Source: Azospirillum brasilense
Lineage (GTDB): Bacteria; Pseudomonadota; Alphaproteobacteria; Azospirillales; Azospirillaceae
Length of the DNA: 64,000 nucleotides
Assembly: GCF_005222205.1 (NCBI RefSeq)
Contig: NZ_CP032347.1
Coordinates: forward strand, 372,001-436,000
Direction: 5' to 3'
Positions 28,448 to 40,150 of this stretch are shown here, piece after piece. The position numbers were made by a program, and so were the translations under genes. The notes under the pieces were generated by a model. That model had not been told where the DNA came from and did not search any database. It saw nothing but the letters and a program-made list of their open reading frames with translations. How positions within the stretch are numbered: the first letter of the stretch is position 1; every line of letters begins with the position of its first letter.

Positions 28448-29110
28448 TTGACCGTGCAGTCGATCTTCATGCCCGAGGCCATCTACCGGTACATGCTCGA
28501 CGCTTCGCTGCGCGAGACGGCCATCCAGGCGAGGTTGCGCGCCGAGACGGCCACAATGACCGAGGCGCATTATCAGATCGCGCCGGAGGAAGGCCAGCTT
28601 CTGGCTTTCCTGGTCGAAATGATCGGCGCGCGCCGGACCCTGGACATCGGCACGTTCACCGGGTACAGCGCGCTGACGGTGGCGCAGGCCATGCCGGACG
28701 ATGGCCGCGTCATCAGCTTCGACGTCAACGAGCAGTGGACCTCACAGGCCCGCGCCATCTGGTCCGAGGCCGGGGTCGCGGGCAAGATCGATCTGTGCAT
28801 CGGGCCGGCGCTCGACAGTCTGGACAAACTCATCGCAGACGGTGCGAGCGATTCGTTCGATTTCGCCTTCATCGACGCCGACAAGGAAAATTATGACGCC
28901 TATTGCGAGCGGTGCCTGCGCTTGGTGAGGCGCGGTGGTCTGATCGTGGTGGACAACACCTTGTGGCGCGGACGAGTCGCCGATCCCAGAGACCGCAAAC
29001 ACAAGACCGAGGCCATCCGTGCCTTCAACGCGGCCCGTCTGGAGGACGAGAGGGTGGCTCTGTGCATGCTGCCCGTGGGCGACGGGGTGACCCTCCTGCG
29101 GCGGCGCTGA
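28448..29110 (+). CDS. SAM-dependent O-methyltransferase (caffeoyl-CoA OMT-like)
   Basis: A 220-residue cytoplasmic methyltransferase. The SAM site reads TLDIGTFTGYSALTVAQAM, followed by VISFDVNEQW. The metal-binding and catalytic region is FAFIDADKENYDAYCERCL, and IVVDNTLWRGRVADP is also typical of the divalent-metal-dependent family. The TTG at 28448 has GGGGGAG eight bases upstream; the ATG at 28469 is an alternative. Bacterial members methylate catechol-type hydroxyls, but the natural substrate is usually unknown. It is not in an obvious operon. Confidence 0.88.
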   Translation: MTVQSIFMPEAIYRYMLDASLRETAIQARLRAETATMTEAHYQIAPEEGQLLAFLVEMIGARRTLDIGTFTGYSALTVAQAMPDDGRVISFDVNEQWTSQARAIWSEAGVAGKIDLCIGPALDSLDKLIADGASDSFDFAFIDADKENYDAYCERCLRLVRRGGLIVVDNTLWRGRVADPRDRKHKTEAIRAFNAARLEDERVALCMLPVGDGVTLLRRR

Positions 29111-29205
29111 GCGCAAGGCGGCCGGCCACCCGTGACGGCGAGCAGAAGCAGGCTGCCGTTTTTGGGTGTTCTGGAATGGTCACGGCTCGGATCAAACGAT
29201 AAATC

Positions 29206-29223
29206 CCATAAGGTGCATTATGG
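29206..29223. promoter_or_regulatory. Inverted repeat upstream of the deacetylase gene
   Basis: CCATAAGGTGCATTATGG has 6-bp perfect arms and a 6-base centre, in an AT-rich 271-base gap that should contain the promoter of the gene at 29382. CCCATAA occurs again at 29255-29261. No regulator is assigned. Confidence 0.4.
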
Positions 29224-29381
29224 AAAATAATAGCGCAGGGAATGGAAAACAAAGCCCATAAAGCCGTGACAACGTCACCGGGACGATGATCCTTATGGAG
29301 GCGTGATAAATTTTGCTCTATTTCATAAGAGGTATCGCCCACACCTGATCTCACCGCGGCGATGTTGATGGTCGATCGCAC

Positions 29382-30611
29382 ATGATGTCAGGTTCGGGCC
29401 TTTCCACCGTTCACAGCGCCACCCCTTCAACGATGCGGGGCCGATGGCGCGTCAGCTTTCTGACCGCCGGCCTGTTGGCGGCGATGTCCGGCGGCACGTT
29501 CTCCGGCGCGGCGCGGGCGGCGGACCAGCCGCATCTCTCCACCGTCACCACCTTGCGCAAGGACGCCGACAACCAAACGGCCAAGATGCTGCAATTCGGC
29601 GTCTACCGGACGGAGGCCGACGCCTGGGTCGCTTGGAAGGCGGTCGTCCGACGCCAGCCCGACATGGTCGCCGATCTCGTTCCCCGAGTCGCCCTGCAAA
29701 GGCCCGAGGTCGCCGATTCCGGTTTCGTCCTGCGGGCCGCCCCCCTGCCCGACCTTGATCCGAATTTCGTCTGCCGCCGGATCGTCGGCGGTGGCGGCAG
29801 TTGCCTCGTGGTGGACGCCGTTGCCGAACATCCCGCGACGGCGCCCGCGGCCGCATCGGAGGACAACGACCACAATGGTGTCGTCACTTACAGCCCGGAC
29901 CAAAGCCGGGAAATGCAGGAGATCGAACGGCAGGCCGCCCGCCTGTCGCGAATCGCCGCCATCGTGCCCGGAAACGAAGCGCGGGTGGACATCGGGGCGC
30001 TGAAGGCCAGCCGCTGGAACCTCTGTTCCCTGACCTTCGACGATGGGCCGCACCCGGCGGTGACCCCGCGCATCCTCGACATTCTGCGCAGCGAAGGGGT
30101 GCGGGCGACCTTCTTTCCGATCGGCAACGTCGCGGTCCGCCACCCGCGGATCATTCAGCGAATCGTTCAGGAAGGACACGAGGTCGGCAACCACAGCCTG
30201 ACCCACCCGAACATGCGCACCCTGAACACCGAGGCGCAACGCGCGCAGATCGCGGAAACGAATCGCATCCTGGCCCAAGCGGGCGCCGACCCGGTGTTGT
30301 TCCGCCCACCCGCCGGCCGCTGGAACAGCGACACGCTGAGCGCCGTCGAACAGGAGAAGATGAGCCCGGCGCTGTGGAACGTCGACACGCGCGACTGGTT
30401 CACCCGCGACGCCGGCAAGATCATGGCCCAGCTGGAAGCCACCGGCACCATCGGCAGCGTCGTCTTAATGCACACCACCTACAACGCGACGGCGGAAGCG
30501 CTTCCCCGCGCCATCGGCCTGCTGCGCACGCGCGGCTGCCGCTTCGTCACCCTGTCGGAATGGATCACCAGCCTGAACAGCCTCGCAACGCCGCGCATCG
30601 CGCAACGCTGA
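29382..30611 (+). CDS. SPOR-like domain joined to polysaccharide deacetylase (NodB domain)
   Basis: A 409-residue exported protein. A hydrophobic signal (VSFLTAGLLAAMSGGTFSGA) ends at ARAA near residue 47. Residues about 68-147 (KMLQFGVYRTEADAWVAW...) resemble a SPOR peptidoglycan-binding domain. Residues 213-400 form a NodB deacetylase: LTFDDGPHP with the two metal/catalytic aspartates, the metal histidines in HSLTHPN, RPPAGRWN, NVDTRDWF and VLMHTT. All five catalytic motifs are intact, so the enzyme should be active on N-acetylated glycans, probably peptidoglycan or a surface polysaccharide (inference). ATGs at 29382 and 29385 are adjacent; both keep the signal. Confidence 0.87.
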   Translation: MMSGSGLSTVHSATPSTMRGRWRVSFLTAGLLAAMSGGTFSGAARAADQPHLSTVTTLRKDADNQTAKMLQFGVYRTEADAWVAWKAVVRRQPDMVADLVPRVALQRPEVADSGFVLRAAPLPDLDPNFVCRRIVGGGGSCLVVDAVAEHPATAPAAASEDNDHNGVVTYSPDQSREMQEIERQAARLSRIAAIVPGNEARVDIGALKASRWNLCSLTFDDGPHPAVTPRILDILRSEGVRATFFPIGNVAVRHPRIIQRIVQEGHEVGNHSLTHPNMRTLNTEAQRAQIAETNRILAQAGADPVLFRPPAGRWNSDTLSAVEQEKMSPALWNVDTRDWFTRDAGKIMAQLEATGTIGSVVLMHTTYNATAEALPRAIGLLRTRGCRFVTLSEWITSLNSLATPRIAQR

Positions 30612-30695
30612 GGCGGGGCGACGGACCAGGGCTCGATCCCTCCGCCGCCCCCTTCCCGGGGGTCGGGAAAGGAGCGGTTCGGAGCGGACCCGCGG

Positions 30696-31163
30696 TCAGG
30701 CGACGTTCTTGGCGCGTCCGCGGCGGGCCGGCTTGGCCGGAGCGGCGGCCTTCTTGCCCAGACCGATCGACTTGGCGAAGGCGGACCGCTGTTCCGCGTA
30801 GTTCGGGGCGGTCATCGGATAATCCGCGGGCAGGCCCCACTTGCGGCGGTATTCGTCCGGCGTCATTCCATAAGCCGTGCGCAGATAGCGCTTCAGCATC
30901 TTCAGCTTCTTGCCGTCCTCAAGGCAAACGATGTAGTCCGGCATCACCGACTTCTTCACCGGCACGGCGGGACGCAGTTCCACCGCTTCCGGTTCCACCG
31001 GACGGCCCGTGCCCGACAGACTTTGATGGACGATCCGGATGAGGTTCGGAAGATCATTCACCGCGATCTGGTTCGAGCGGACATAAGACGCAACGATCTT
31101 GCCCGTCATGGCGACCAGATCGGTGGCCGAATTCTCAGAACCGTCGGTGTCGCTGCTTTGCAT
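30696..31163 (-). CDS. MucR/Ros-family transcriptional regulator without classical zinc ligands
   Basis: A 155-residue DNA-binding protein. DLVAMTGKIVASYVRSNQI and LPNLIRIVHQSL form the N-terminal oligomerisation part; MTPDEYRRKWGLPADYPM is the hallmark of the Ros/MucR family. In classical Ros the finger has two cysteines and two histidines; here only Cys80 remains (VCLEDGKKLKMLKRYLRTAYG), with Asp83 at the second position and Tyr/Ala where histidines are expected. Zinc-free members of this family are known. It ends in a basic Lys/Ala tail. The ATG at 31163 follows AAGGAAAC. Such proteins commonly control exopolysaccharide and symbiosis genes; the targets here are unknown. Confidence 0.9.
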   Translation of the reverse strand: MQSSDTDGSENSATDLVAMTGKIVASYVRSNQIAVNDLPNLIRIVHQSLSGTGRPVEPEAVELRPAVPVKKSVMPDYIVCLEDGKKLKMLKRYLRTAYGMTPDEYRRKWGLPADYPMTAPNYAEQRSAFAKSIGLGKKAAAPAKPARRGRAKNVA

Positions 31164-31341
31164 GTCAGTTTCCTTCGAGAACGAATGATCCAGGACGGAG
31201 GATGGGCAAAGTGATGCGCAAAGCGCAAGCCTGTGCATCAGGTTTAACATGCAAATGTGTAATGTGTTTCATGCAGGACACGCGGCCGGGCGGTCCAGTC
31301 GAACGGAAATAGTAGGCTTTGGCGATGAAATCGCTGCCCGC

Positions 31342-32667
<1,326 letters not shown>

Positions 32668-32771
32668 CGCCGTCTCCATCCGCACCGATCGTCCCTACCC
32701 TTACTACCTTTGGCGGAATGGTCAAGAAGCAGGCATAATGGCGAGCGAATGGTTCGACGGAGCGGTCTCCC

Positions 32772-34138
<1,367 letters not shown>

Positions 34139-34142
<4 letters not shown>

Positions 34143-35911
34143 TCCGCCGCCACGCCGGGGGCGGGCACGCTTGCCGGGCGTTCCTGGATCTCCTCGCCCG
34201 TGTAGACCGGACAGTTCCGGCACACACCGGGCAGAGCCGCCTCGTCGCCGGCCATCATGGCGAGCCGCAGCGCCCGGTAAAGCTCGCCGTTCCAGATGTC
34301 TTCCAGGGTGTCCCGGCCCAGATTGCCCATCACCTCGATGCCGGAGATGTCGTAACAGCACAGCGTCACGTCGCCGTTGGCACGGATCACCGTCTCCGTG
34401 AAAGGCGCGCCGCAAAAGCCACGACGGCGGCCCGGATCGACCTCGACCACCAGCGTCTCGTCCTCCCCAGTCTGCGTCCAGCCCGGCCATTTGTAGGCGT
34501 AGTTCGTGGCGATCGGCAGGCCGGGAAAGTCCTGGATCAGGAAGGCCGGAGTCGCGGCGGCCGGCGGATCCCCCGGGCGGCGCAGGACGTTGTTGGAGAT
34601 GATCAGCGTCACCCCGGCAGGTTCAAGATACCGGCGCATCAGATTCAGGTTCCGGCGCACCGTCGGATAGTGGGACCCGCGGCGGATGGCGTCGTTCTCC
34701 TCCGGTGAGCGGCCGTCGATCGACACATAGATCTTTTCCACACCGCACTCCGCCAGGGCACGGCACCGCTCTTCGGTCGCCAGCATGGCGTTGGTGACGA
34801 AATGGATCTGATCGATCGACGTCTCGTCCCTCAAACGCCGAATCATGGATTCCAGTTGGGGATTCATCAGCGGTTCTCCGCCCAGATACATGACGCCGCT
34901 GACCAACCCCTCGATACCTTTGAGATTCCGCAAGATGCGCTCGAACATCTCCGTCTTCAGCAGACGGCGCTCGATGCTGTGGTAGGCCACGCCGGTGGTG
35001 CAGTGGCGGCACCGCAGGTTGCAGGCGCTGGAGGACTCGATGCGGACCCTCATCGGCAGCATCGCCCTTCCATCACTCGCCCGGCCGTTTCCGGCGTTCA
35101 GGGTGACGGCGGCGGCCCGCGGGTAATCATCGGCATCGATGCAGCGGAGCACCAGCCGGTGCAGAGCCAGTTTGGCCCCGAGCCTCATGGTCGCGTCGGT
35201 TGAGCGGGCCAGGGGGTGCAGGAGGGCGCTTGCCTCCTCGATGCGGTCCACCGCGGACAAGGCAAGGGCGTGTTCATAGGCGAGCGTCTCTTGCCCCGGG
35301 TCCAACCGAAGGGCACGGCCATGCGTCCGTTCGGCGGCGGCGGTGTTCCCCAGACCCGTCTCGGCACGGCCAAGCGCCGTCAGCATCGCCGGGCGGTGAG
35401 GTTCCAGAGCGGCCGCCGCGCGGGCCTGGAGCGCCGCCCCCGCGGGATCTCCGATGCGGTTGAGCACACCGGCCAGATTGAGACGGCTGTCCGCCGCGAG
35501 CGGCCGCTGCACAACCGCCGTCCGGTAGGCCGCCGCGGCCTCCAGCGACCGCTCCGCCTGGACCAGGGCGTTGCCATGGTTGAAGTGGCATTCGGGAAAG
35601 ACCGGCCGCAGCAGCGTCGCCCGGCGATAGGAGTCGAGCGCCTTGTCGAGTTTGCCGGCTTGCCGGAACGCACCGCCGAGAATATGCAGCGCCTCCGACG
35701 AACCGGGATTGACCGCGACCGCGCAGGACAGGCGCGCGCAGGCCGCATCGGCCGCACCCGACTGCAAAGCGACCAGCCCCCACAGCCGCAGCGTGTCGCC
35801 ATGGTCCGGAACCGCCTGCAAGACGGCGCGGTAGGCCACCTCCGCGTCCGGCAGGCGTCCTTGCTGGTGCAGCGTCACCGCCTGTTGGAAGATCGTGGAA
35901 AGATCCTGCAT
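34139..35911 (-). CDS. TPR domain-radical SAM/SPASM fusion protein
   Basis: A 590-residue protein. Residues 1 to about 240 are tetratricopeptide repeats (FQQAVTLHQQGRLPDAEVAY, HILGGAFRQAGKLDKALDSY and others). The radical SAM cluster cysteines are Cys297, Cys301 and Cys304 in SACNLRCRHC, followed by MYLGGEPLMNP and FVTNAM. A C-terminal SPASM-like region has GFCGAPFTE, VTLCCYD and VCRNCPVY, likely binding one or more extra Fe-S clusters. Such enzymes modify peptides, sugars or other small molecules; no precursor peptide is evident. The ATG at 35911 starts at the first TPR. It is divergent from the TPR-glycosyltransferase-like gene, whose TPR part is similar, suggesting a joint function. Confidence 0.88.
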
Positions 35912-35997
35912 GACCGCCGCCCGCTCCCACGCCTTGCCACCGAACCAACACGGGTCAAGAAAGCGCTTCCAAAACGGGAATTGCAATATTGTTGATC

Positions 35998-36010
35998 GCA
36001 CTTAAAGTGC
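35998..36010. promoter_or_regulatory. Short palindrome between the two divergent TPR genes
   Basis: GCACTTAAAGTGC is a perfect 13-base palindrome in the AT-richest part of the 168-base divergent gap. It may be an operator or part of a shared promoter region. Symmetry is the only support. Confidence 0.35.
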
Positions 36011-36079
36011 TTTATTGAGCAGCGGAACGTACCCGCGATAGAAGAGAAAGACGCCATCTTCAAGTCGGAGACGACGGCC

Positions 36080-38215
36080 ATGAGCGCGCCCATTCCTTCC
36101 GAGACGCTTCTCGCGAATGCCGTGGCGCTGCACCGCACCGGCAACCTCGCCGAGGCCGAACGGCTCTACCGCACCCTGCTGGAGCGGCAGCCTGGCCACC
36201 CCGATGCGCTGCACCTCCTCGGGGTTCTGCGAAGCCAGGCTGGCGACCCGGCGGAAGGCGCCGCCCTGATCGCCGAGGCCATCGCCCGCCGCGGCACCGT
36301 CGCCGCCTATCATTCCAACCTCGCGCTTGCCTTGAAGGCGCTCGGGCGCTTCGACGACGCGGAGGCGGCGTTGCGCAACGCCATAGCCCTGGCACCGGGG
36401 GCGGCGCCCCTCGTCGCGCTGGGGGGCGTGCGGCGGGCCGGCGGCCGCCCTGCCGAGGCCTTGGCCGTCTATCGAGCCGCCCAAGCCATCGATCCGGCCG
36501 ATGGAGCCGTGCAGGAGGGGATCGCCCACGCCACCGCGGAGCTCGCGGCGGCGGACTCCGGCACACCGGCCGCGGCGCTGACGGCCTACCGCCGGGCCTA
36601 CCGGCTCCGTCCCGCCGCGCCCTTCGCGGCTTACAATCTCGCTTCGACGCTTCGGAAAGCCGGGGAGGACGCCGCCGCCATTCCCCCGTTCCAGGCGGCG
36701 GCGGCTCTCGCCCCGGCGGACCCGGCGGCGCTGTCCGGGCTCGGGCTGGCGCTGCTCTCCGGCGGGCGCGCCGACCAGGCCGATGGGATCCTCGCACGCG
36801 TGGTCCGGCTGCGTCCGGACGACGCGCAGGACCGCTTTCATCTGGCCGAGGCCGCGCAGGCTGCGGGCGATGCCGACCGCGCCGCGGCGGCCTACAAGGA
36901 CACGGCGGCCCTGCGCCCCACCGACTACACGGCGTGGGAAAAGGCCGCCCTTCTCGACGCGCGCGGGGACCGCCTGTCCGCCCTCGCCGCCCACGCCGGC
37001 GGGCTGATGGCCGCGGCGCGGGCGAAGCACCTGTTCTGGAAGGCTCCCGTCTACGTCGCCATGCATGTGGCGAACGACCGGATCGCGGCGGGACGCCCGG
37101 ACGCCGCGACGCGGGCGCTGGACCGCTTCCGTCAGGCCGCGGCGGAGGAGAACCGGGAGTTGCTGCCCTGGATCGATTTCCTGCGCGGTTCGCTGCTTCT
37201 GCGCACGCCGGGGGACGAGGCGGCGGGCCGTGCCGTGCTGGATGCGCTGGCTCCCGCCCTGCCCTTCCTGCGCCACGTCGCCTCCACCGACGAGTTCGAT
37301 GCCCTCTGCCGGTCGGTTCCGCCGGAGGAGCGCGCGGCCCATCGGGCCGGATTCCAGTCGGAACCGGCCGCCGGGGGCGAGGGACCGCTGCTGTTCGCGG
37401 CCTGCGACGACCGTTACCTGCGGCTGTTCGCGGTTCCCCTTCTGCTGACGGTGGAGGCCTTCTGCGGCGAGGGGCAGCGGGTGCATCTCCACATCGCGGA
37501 CCCCGGGCCGGACATAGTGGAGGTGATCGCCGGGCTGCGCGCGCCGCTGCGGCGGTGCCGCCTCACCGTCAGCACCGAACGGACGCCGCCGGATCTCGAT
37601 CCGGCGAGCCGGCGCACCCTCTACACCTGCCTGCGCCTGTTGAGGGCGCCGGACGTGCTGGACCTCCACGGGCGCCCGCCGCTGGTGATGATCGACATCG
37701 ACGCCCTGCTGCCGATCGATCCGCGGCGTCTCGTCGACGCCATGGCCCCGGAGGAGGAGGCGATGCTCATCCATCGGCCGGACAGCCTGGACCATCTCTA
37801 CAACACCATCAGCAACGGGCTGATCGTGCTGCGCCCGAGCAGCGCCATGCTGGAGGTTCTGGAGCGCACGGCCACCGTCCTCCTGCATTGGCTGCGGCGG
37901 CGCAGCATGGCCTATTTTCTCGATCAGATGGCGCTGATCCAGGGATTCGCGGATGTGGAGCGCCGGCGGGGCGCGGTCGGAATCCTGAAGATCGAGGAGT
38001 TGGGACGCCGTCTCGGCGTGCCCGACGTCTTCCTGCCCTTCTTCGACGAGAAGCACCGCGCCGGCTTCACCGAAGAGCTGTCCGCGCTGACGGCGCGCGT
38101 CTGCGAGGAAACGCAGGGCGACGGCCGGTCCGACGGCCGGTCCGAGGAGGAGCGCCGCGCCGCCCTGACCGCCCTGCTGCGCCGGCTTCAGGCCGCCGTC
38201 CCGACGACGCGGTGA
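36080..38215 (+). CDS. TPR protein with glycosyltransferase-like C-terminal domain
   Basis: A 711-residue protein. The first half is TPR (LLANAVALHRTGNLAEAERLY, HLLGVLRSQAGDPAEGAALI, and more to about residue 330). From about 430 the sequence resembles a nucleotide-sugar transferase fold: FAACDDRYLRLFAVPLLLTV, then PPLVMIDIDALLPID, whose Asp-x-Asp could bind metal and sugar nucleotide, and SNGLIVLRPSSAMLEVLE. No signal peptide is seen. It may glycosylate a protein or surface glycan held by the TPRs (inference). It is divergent from the TPR-radical SAM gene and ends 9 bases before the converging ABC gene's stop. Confidence 0.75.
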   Translation: MSAPIPSETLLANAVALHRTGNLAEAERLYRTLLERQPGHPDALHLLGVLRSQAGDPAEGAALIAEAIARRGTVAAYHSNLALALKALGRFDDAEAALRNAIALAPGAAPLVALGGVRRAGGRPAEALAVYRAAQAIDPADGAVQEGIAHATAELAAADSGTPAAALTAYRRAYRLRPAAPFAAYNLASTLRKAGEDAAAIPPFQAAAALAPADPAALSGLGLALLSGGRADQADGILARVVRLRPDDAQDRFHLAEAAQAAGDADRAAAAYKDTAALRPTDYTAWEKAALLDARGDRLSALAAHAGGLMAAARAKHLFWKAPVYVAMHVANDRIAAGRPDAATRALDRFRQAAAEENRELLPWIDFLRGSLLLRTPGDEAAGRAVLDALAPALPFLRHVASTDEFDALCRSVPPEERAAHRAGFQSEPAAGGEGPLLFAACDDRYLRLFAVPLLLTVEAFCGEGQRVHLHIADPGPDIVEVIAGLRAPLRRCRLTVSTERTPPDLDPASRRTLYTCLRLLRAPDVLDLHGRPPLVMIDIDALLPIDPRRLVDAMAPEEEAMLIHRPDSLDHLYNTISNGLIVLRPSSAMLEVLERTATVLLHWLRRRSMAYFLDQMALIQGFADVERRRGAVGILKIEELGRRLGVPDVFLPFFDEKHRAGFTEELSALTARVCEETQGDGRSDGRSEEERRAALTALLRRLQAAVPTTR

Positions 38216-38224
38216 GGCCGCCCC

Positions 38225-40030
38225 CTACTCCGCGACCGCCGCGATCCTGCGGTCGCGGTCCCCGCAAGGCACTTCGCGGATGCGGACGGTGTCGCCCACC
38301 CGTTCGAGCACCAGCTTGCGGCGGTGGTGCGCCTCCAGGCCGGGGTGGCTGCCGATGGTGATCAGCGTGGCGTCGGGGAACTCGGCGTCGATCAGGCGCA
38401 GCATCGCCTCCTCGGTCCGCGGGTCCAGACTGTCGGTGGAATCCTCCAGGAAAATCCAATCCGGGCGATGGATCAGCAGGCGGGCGAAGCCCAGCAACTG
38501 CTGCTCCGGCACCGCCAGGACCTCGTCCCAGCTGTCGGGCTCGTCCAGCCTCGGCAGCAGGTGGCCGAGACCGATCCGCTCCAGCGCCTCCGCCGCCCGC
38601 GCGTCGCTCACCGTCTCCGCGCCGTCGGGATAGCTGAGGGCGGCGCGCAGCGTGTCGTGCGGCAGGTAGGGCCGTTCGGCCATGAAGAACACGCGGGAGA
38701 GCGCGGGCAGGACGACGCGCCCCCTACCCCAGGGCCAGACCCGCGCCACCGCCCGGAACAGCCGCACCGCCGCCGCCGGATCGCCGACGATCAGCACGCG
38801 CTCGCCGGGGCGGATCTCCAGGTCGAAGGGCTCCACCACCCGGCGCCCGTCCGGCTCGGCGATGGACAGCCCGCGGAAACCCAGGCTGTGCTCGCCGTCG
38901 CTGCGCTCCACGGTGATGCGCTCCGTCCCCTCCCCGCCGATCTCGCGGTCCAGGCGCTGGAGCGCCTCGTGCAGGCCCAGCACGCGCTCCACCGACGCCT
39001 TCCACTCCGCCGCGCGGGCGAGGTTGTCGATCGGCCAGGACAGCGCGCCCACCGTCTGCTGGAAGGCCTGCGCCGTCTGCATCAGCACGCCGAGCGAGAT
39101 GGCCCCGGCGATGTAGCTGGGCGAGGCGACCAGGATCGGAAAGACGGCGGACAGCACCGAATAGGCGGCGCTGAAGACCATCATGTTGGACAGCGCGTGG
39201 GTCTGGCCGTTCCAGCCCCGCTGCACCCCGCCGAACAACAGTCCCAGCCGGTGGCGTTCCCCCGATTCCCCATGCAGGAGCGCCACGTCCTGGGCGTTCT
39301 CGCGCACGCGGGCGAGGCCGAAGCGAAAGGACGCCTCGTGCCCCTGCCGCCGGTTCACCGCCCGGACCAGAGGCTTTCCCATCAGCAGGGCGATGGTCGT
39401 GCCGACGGCCGCGTAGACCAGGGCGATGTAGAGCAGATAGCCCGGCACGTGGAAGGTGCTTCCGGCCAGCGTCACCTCCGGCGCGCCGGACAGCCTCCAC
39501 AGGATGTTGGTGAAGCTGACCAACAGCAGCGCGCAGTAGGACAGCGACAGGACGAGATCGATGGCCGCCTCGGTCGCGATGCGGATGTCCTCGGCGATGC
39601 GCCCATCCGGGTTGTCGTGGTCGCCGGGCAGATAGGTCACCTGATGCTGCCGGCCGCGCGTCAGCCAGTCGCCCAGCAGCTTCTGCGTCAGCCACGTGCG
39701 CCAACCCAGCTGCAGGCGGCGCTTCACCCGCAGATGCAGGATGGTGTTGGCGATGTTGAACAGGATGATGCCGCCCGCCGCCGCGATCATCAGGACGAAG
39801 CGGTCCATCGAGCGCTGCTCCAGCGCGTCGAACAGATGCTGGCTCCACAGGTTCAGCAGGATGGGAACCACCACCTGCCCGACCGTCAGAAGCCCCAGCG
39901 CCCCGGCGAGAAGCCACACGGTCCAGTTCCGCCCGCCAGAACGGGAGCCTCCGGCCCAGAAGCCTCCGGCAAGATGAAGGAAACGGCGGGTGAAGCCGGA
40001 TCGGTCCGGCGTCCTGGACGCGATCGACAT
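38225..40030 (-). CDS. SbmA/YddA-type ABC protein with degenerate ATPase motifs
   Basis: A 601-residue fused membrane-ATPase half transporter. The N-terminal part has about six hydrophobic segments and matches the ABC_membrane_2 type (HQVTYLPGDHDNPDGRIAEDI, FTNILWRLSG). The ATPase part is eroded: Walker A reads VGDPAAAVRLFRAV (residues 415-428) with no lysine, the Q-loop has MAERPYLP in place of a glutamine, the signature is LAVPEQQLLGFARL, and Walker B is DWIFLEDSTDSLD with Glu and Asp exchanged. The frame is open throughout, so the changes are not sequencing shifts. SbmA-like proteins can import peptides using proton motive force, so it may work without ATP (inference). It is in the glycan/TPR region; substrate unknown. 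Confidence 0.85.
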   Translation of the reverse strand: MSIASRTPDRSGFTRRFLHLAGGFWAGGSRSGGRNWTVWLLAGALGLLTVGQVVVPILLNLWSQHLFDALEQRSMDRFVLMIAAAGGIILFNIANTILHLRVKRRLQLGWRTWLTQKLLGDWLTRGRQHQVTYLPGDHDNPDGRIAEDIRIATEAAIDLVLSLSYCALLLVSFTNILWRLSGAPEVTLAGSTFHVPGYLLYIALVYAAVGTTIALLMGKPLVRAVNRRQGHEASFRFGLARVRENAQDVALLHGESGERHRLGLLFGGVQRGWNGQTHALSNMMVFSAAYSVLSAVFPILVASPSYIAGAISLGVLMQTAQAFQQTVGALSWPIDNLARAAEWKASVERVLGLHEALQRLDREIGGEGTERITVERSDGEHSLGFRGLSIAEPDGRRVVEPFDLEIRPGERVLIVGDPAAAVRLFRAVARVWPWGRGRVVLPALSRVFFMAERPYLPHDTLRAALSYPDGAETVSDARAAEALERIGLGHLLPRLDEPDSWDEVLAVPEQQLLGFARLLIHRPDWIFLEDSTDSLDPRTEEAMLRLIDAEFPDATLITIGSHPGLEAHHRRKLVLERVGDTVRIREVPCGDRDRRIAAVAE

Positions 40031-40150
40031 GGCCCGTCACCCCCTTGGGCTTGAAGCAAGACCTCCTTTACCCTAACGAACAGTTTATTACCAACAGCTT
40101 GCCCCGCAGTGCACCAAAGGATTGGTGCGCCGCCGCAAGGTCATAGCCGG

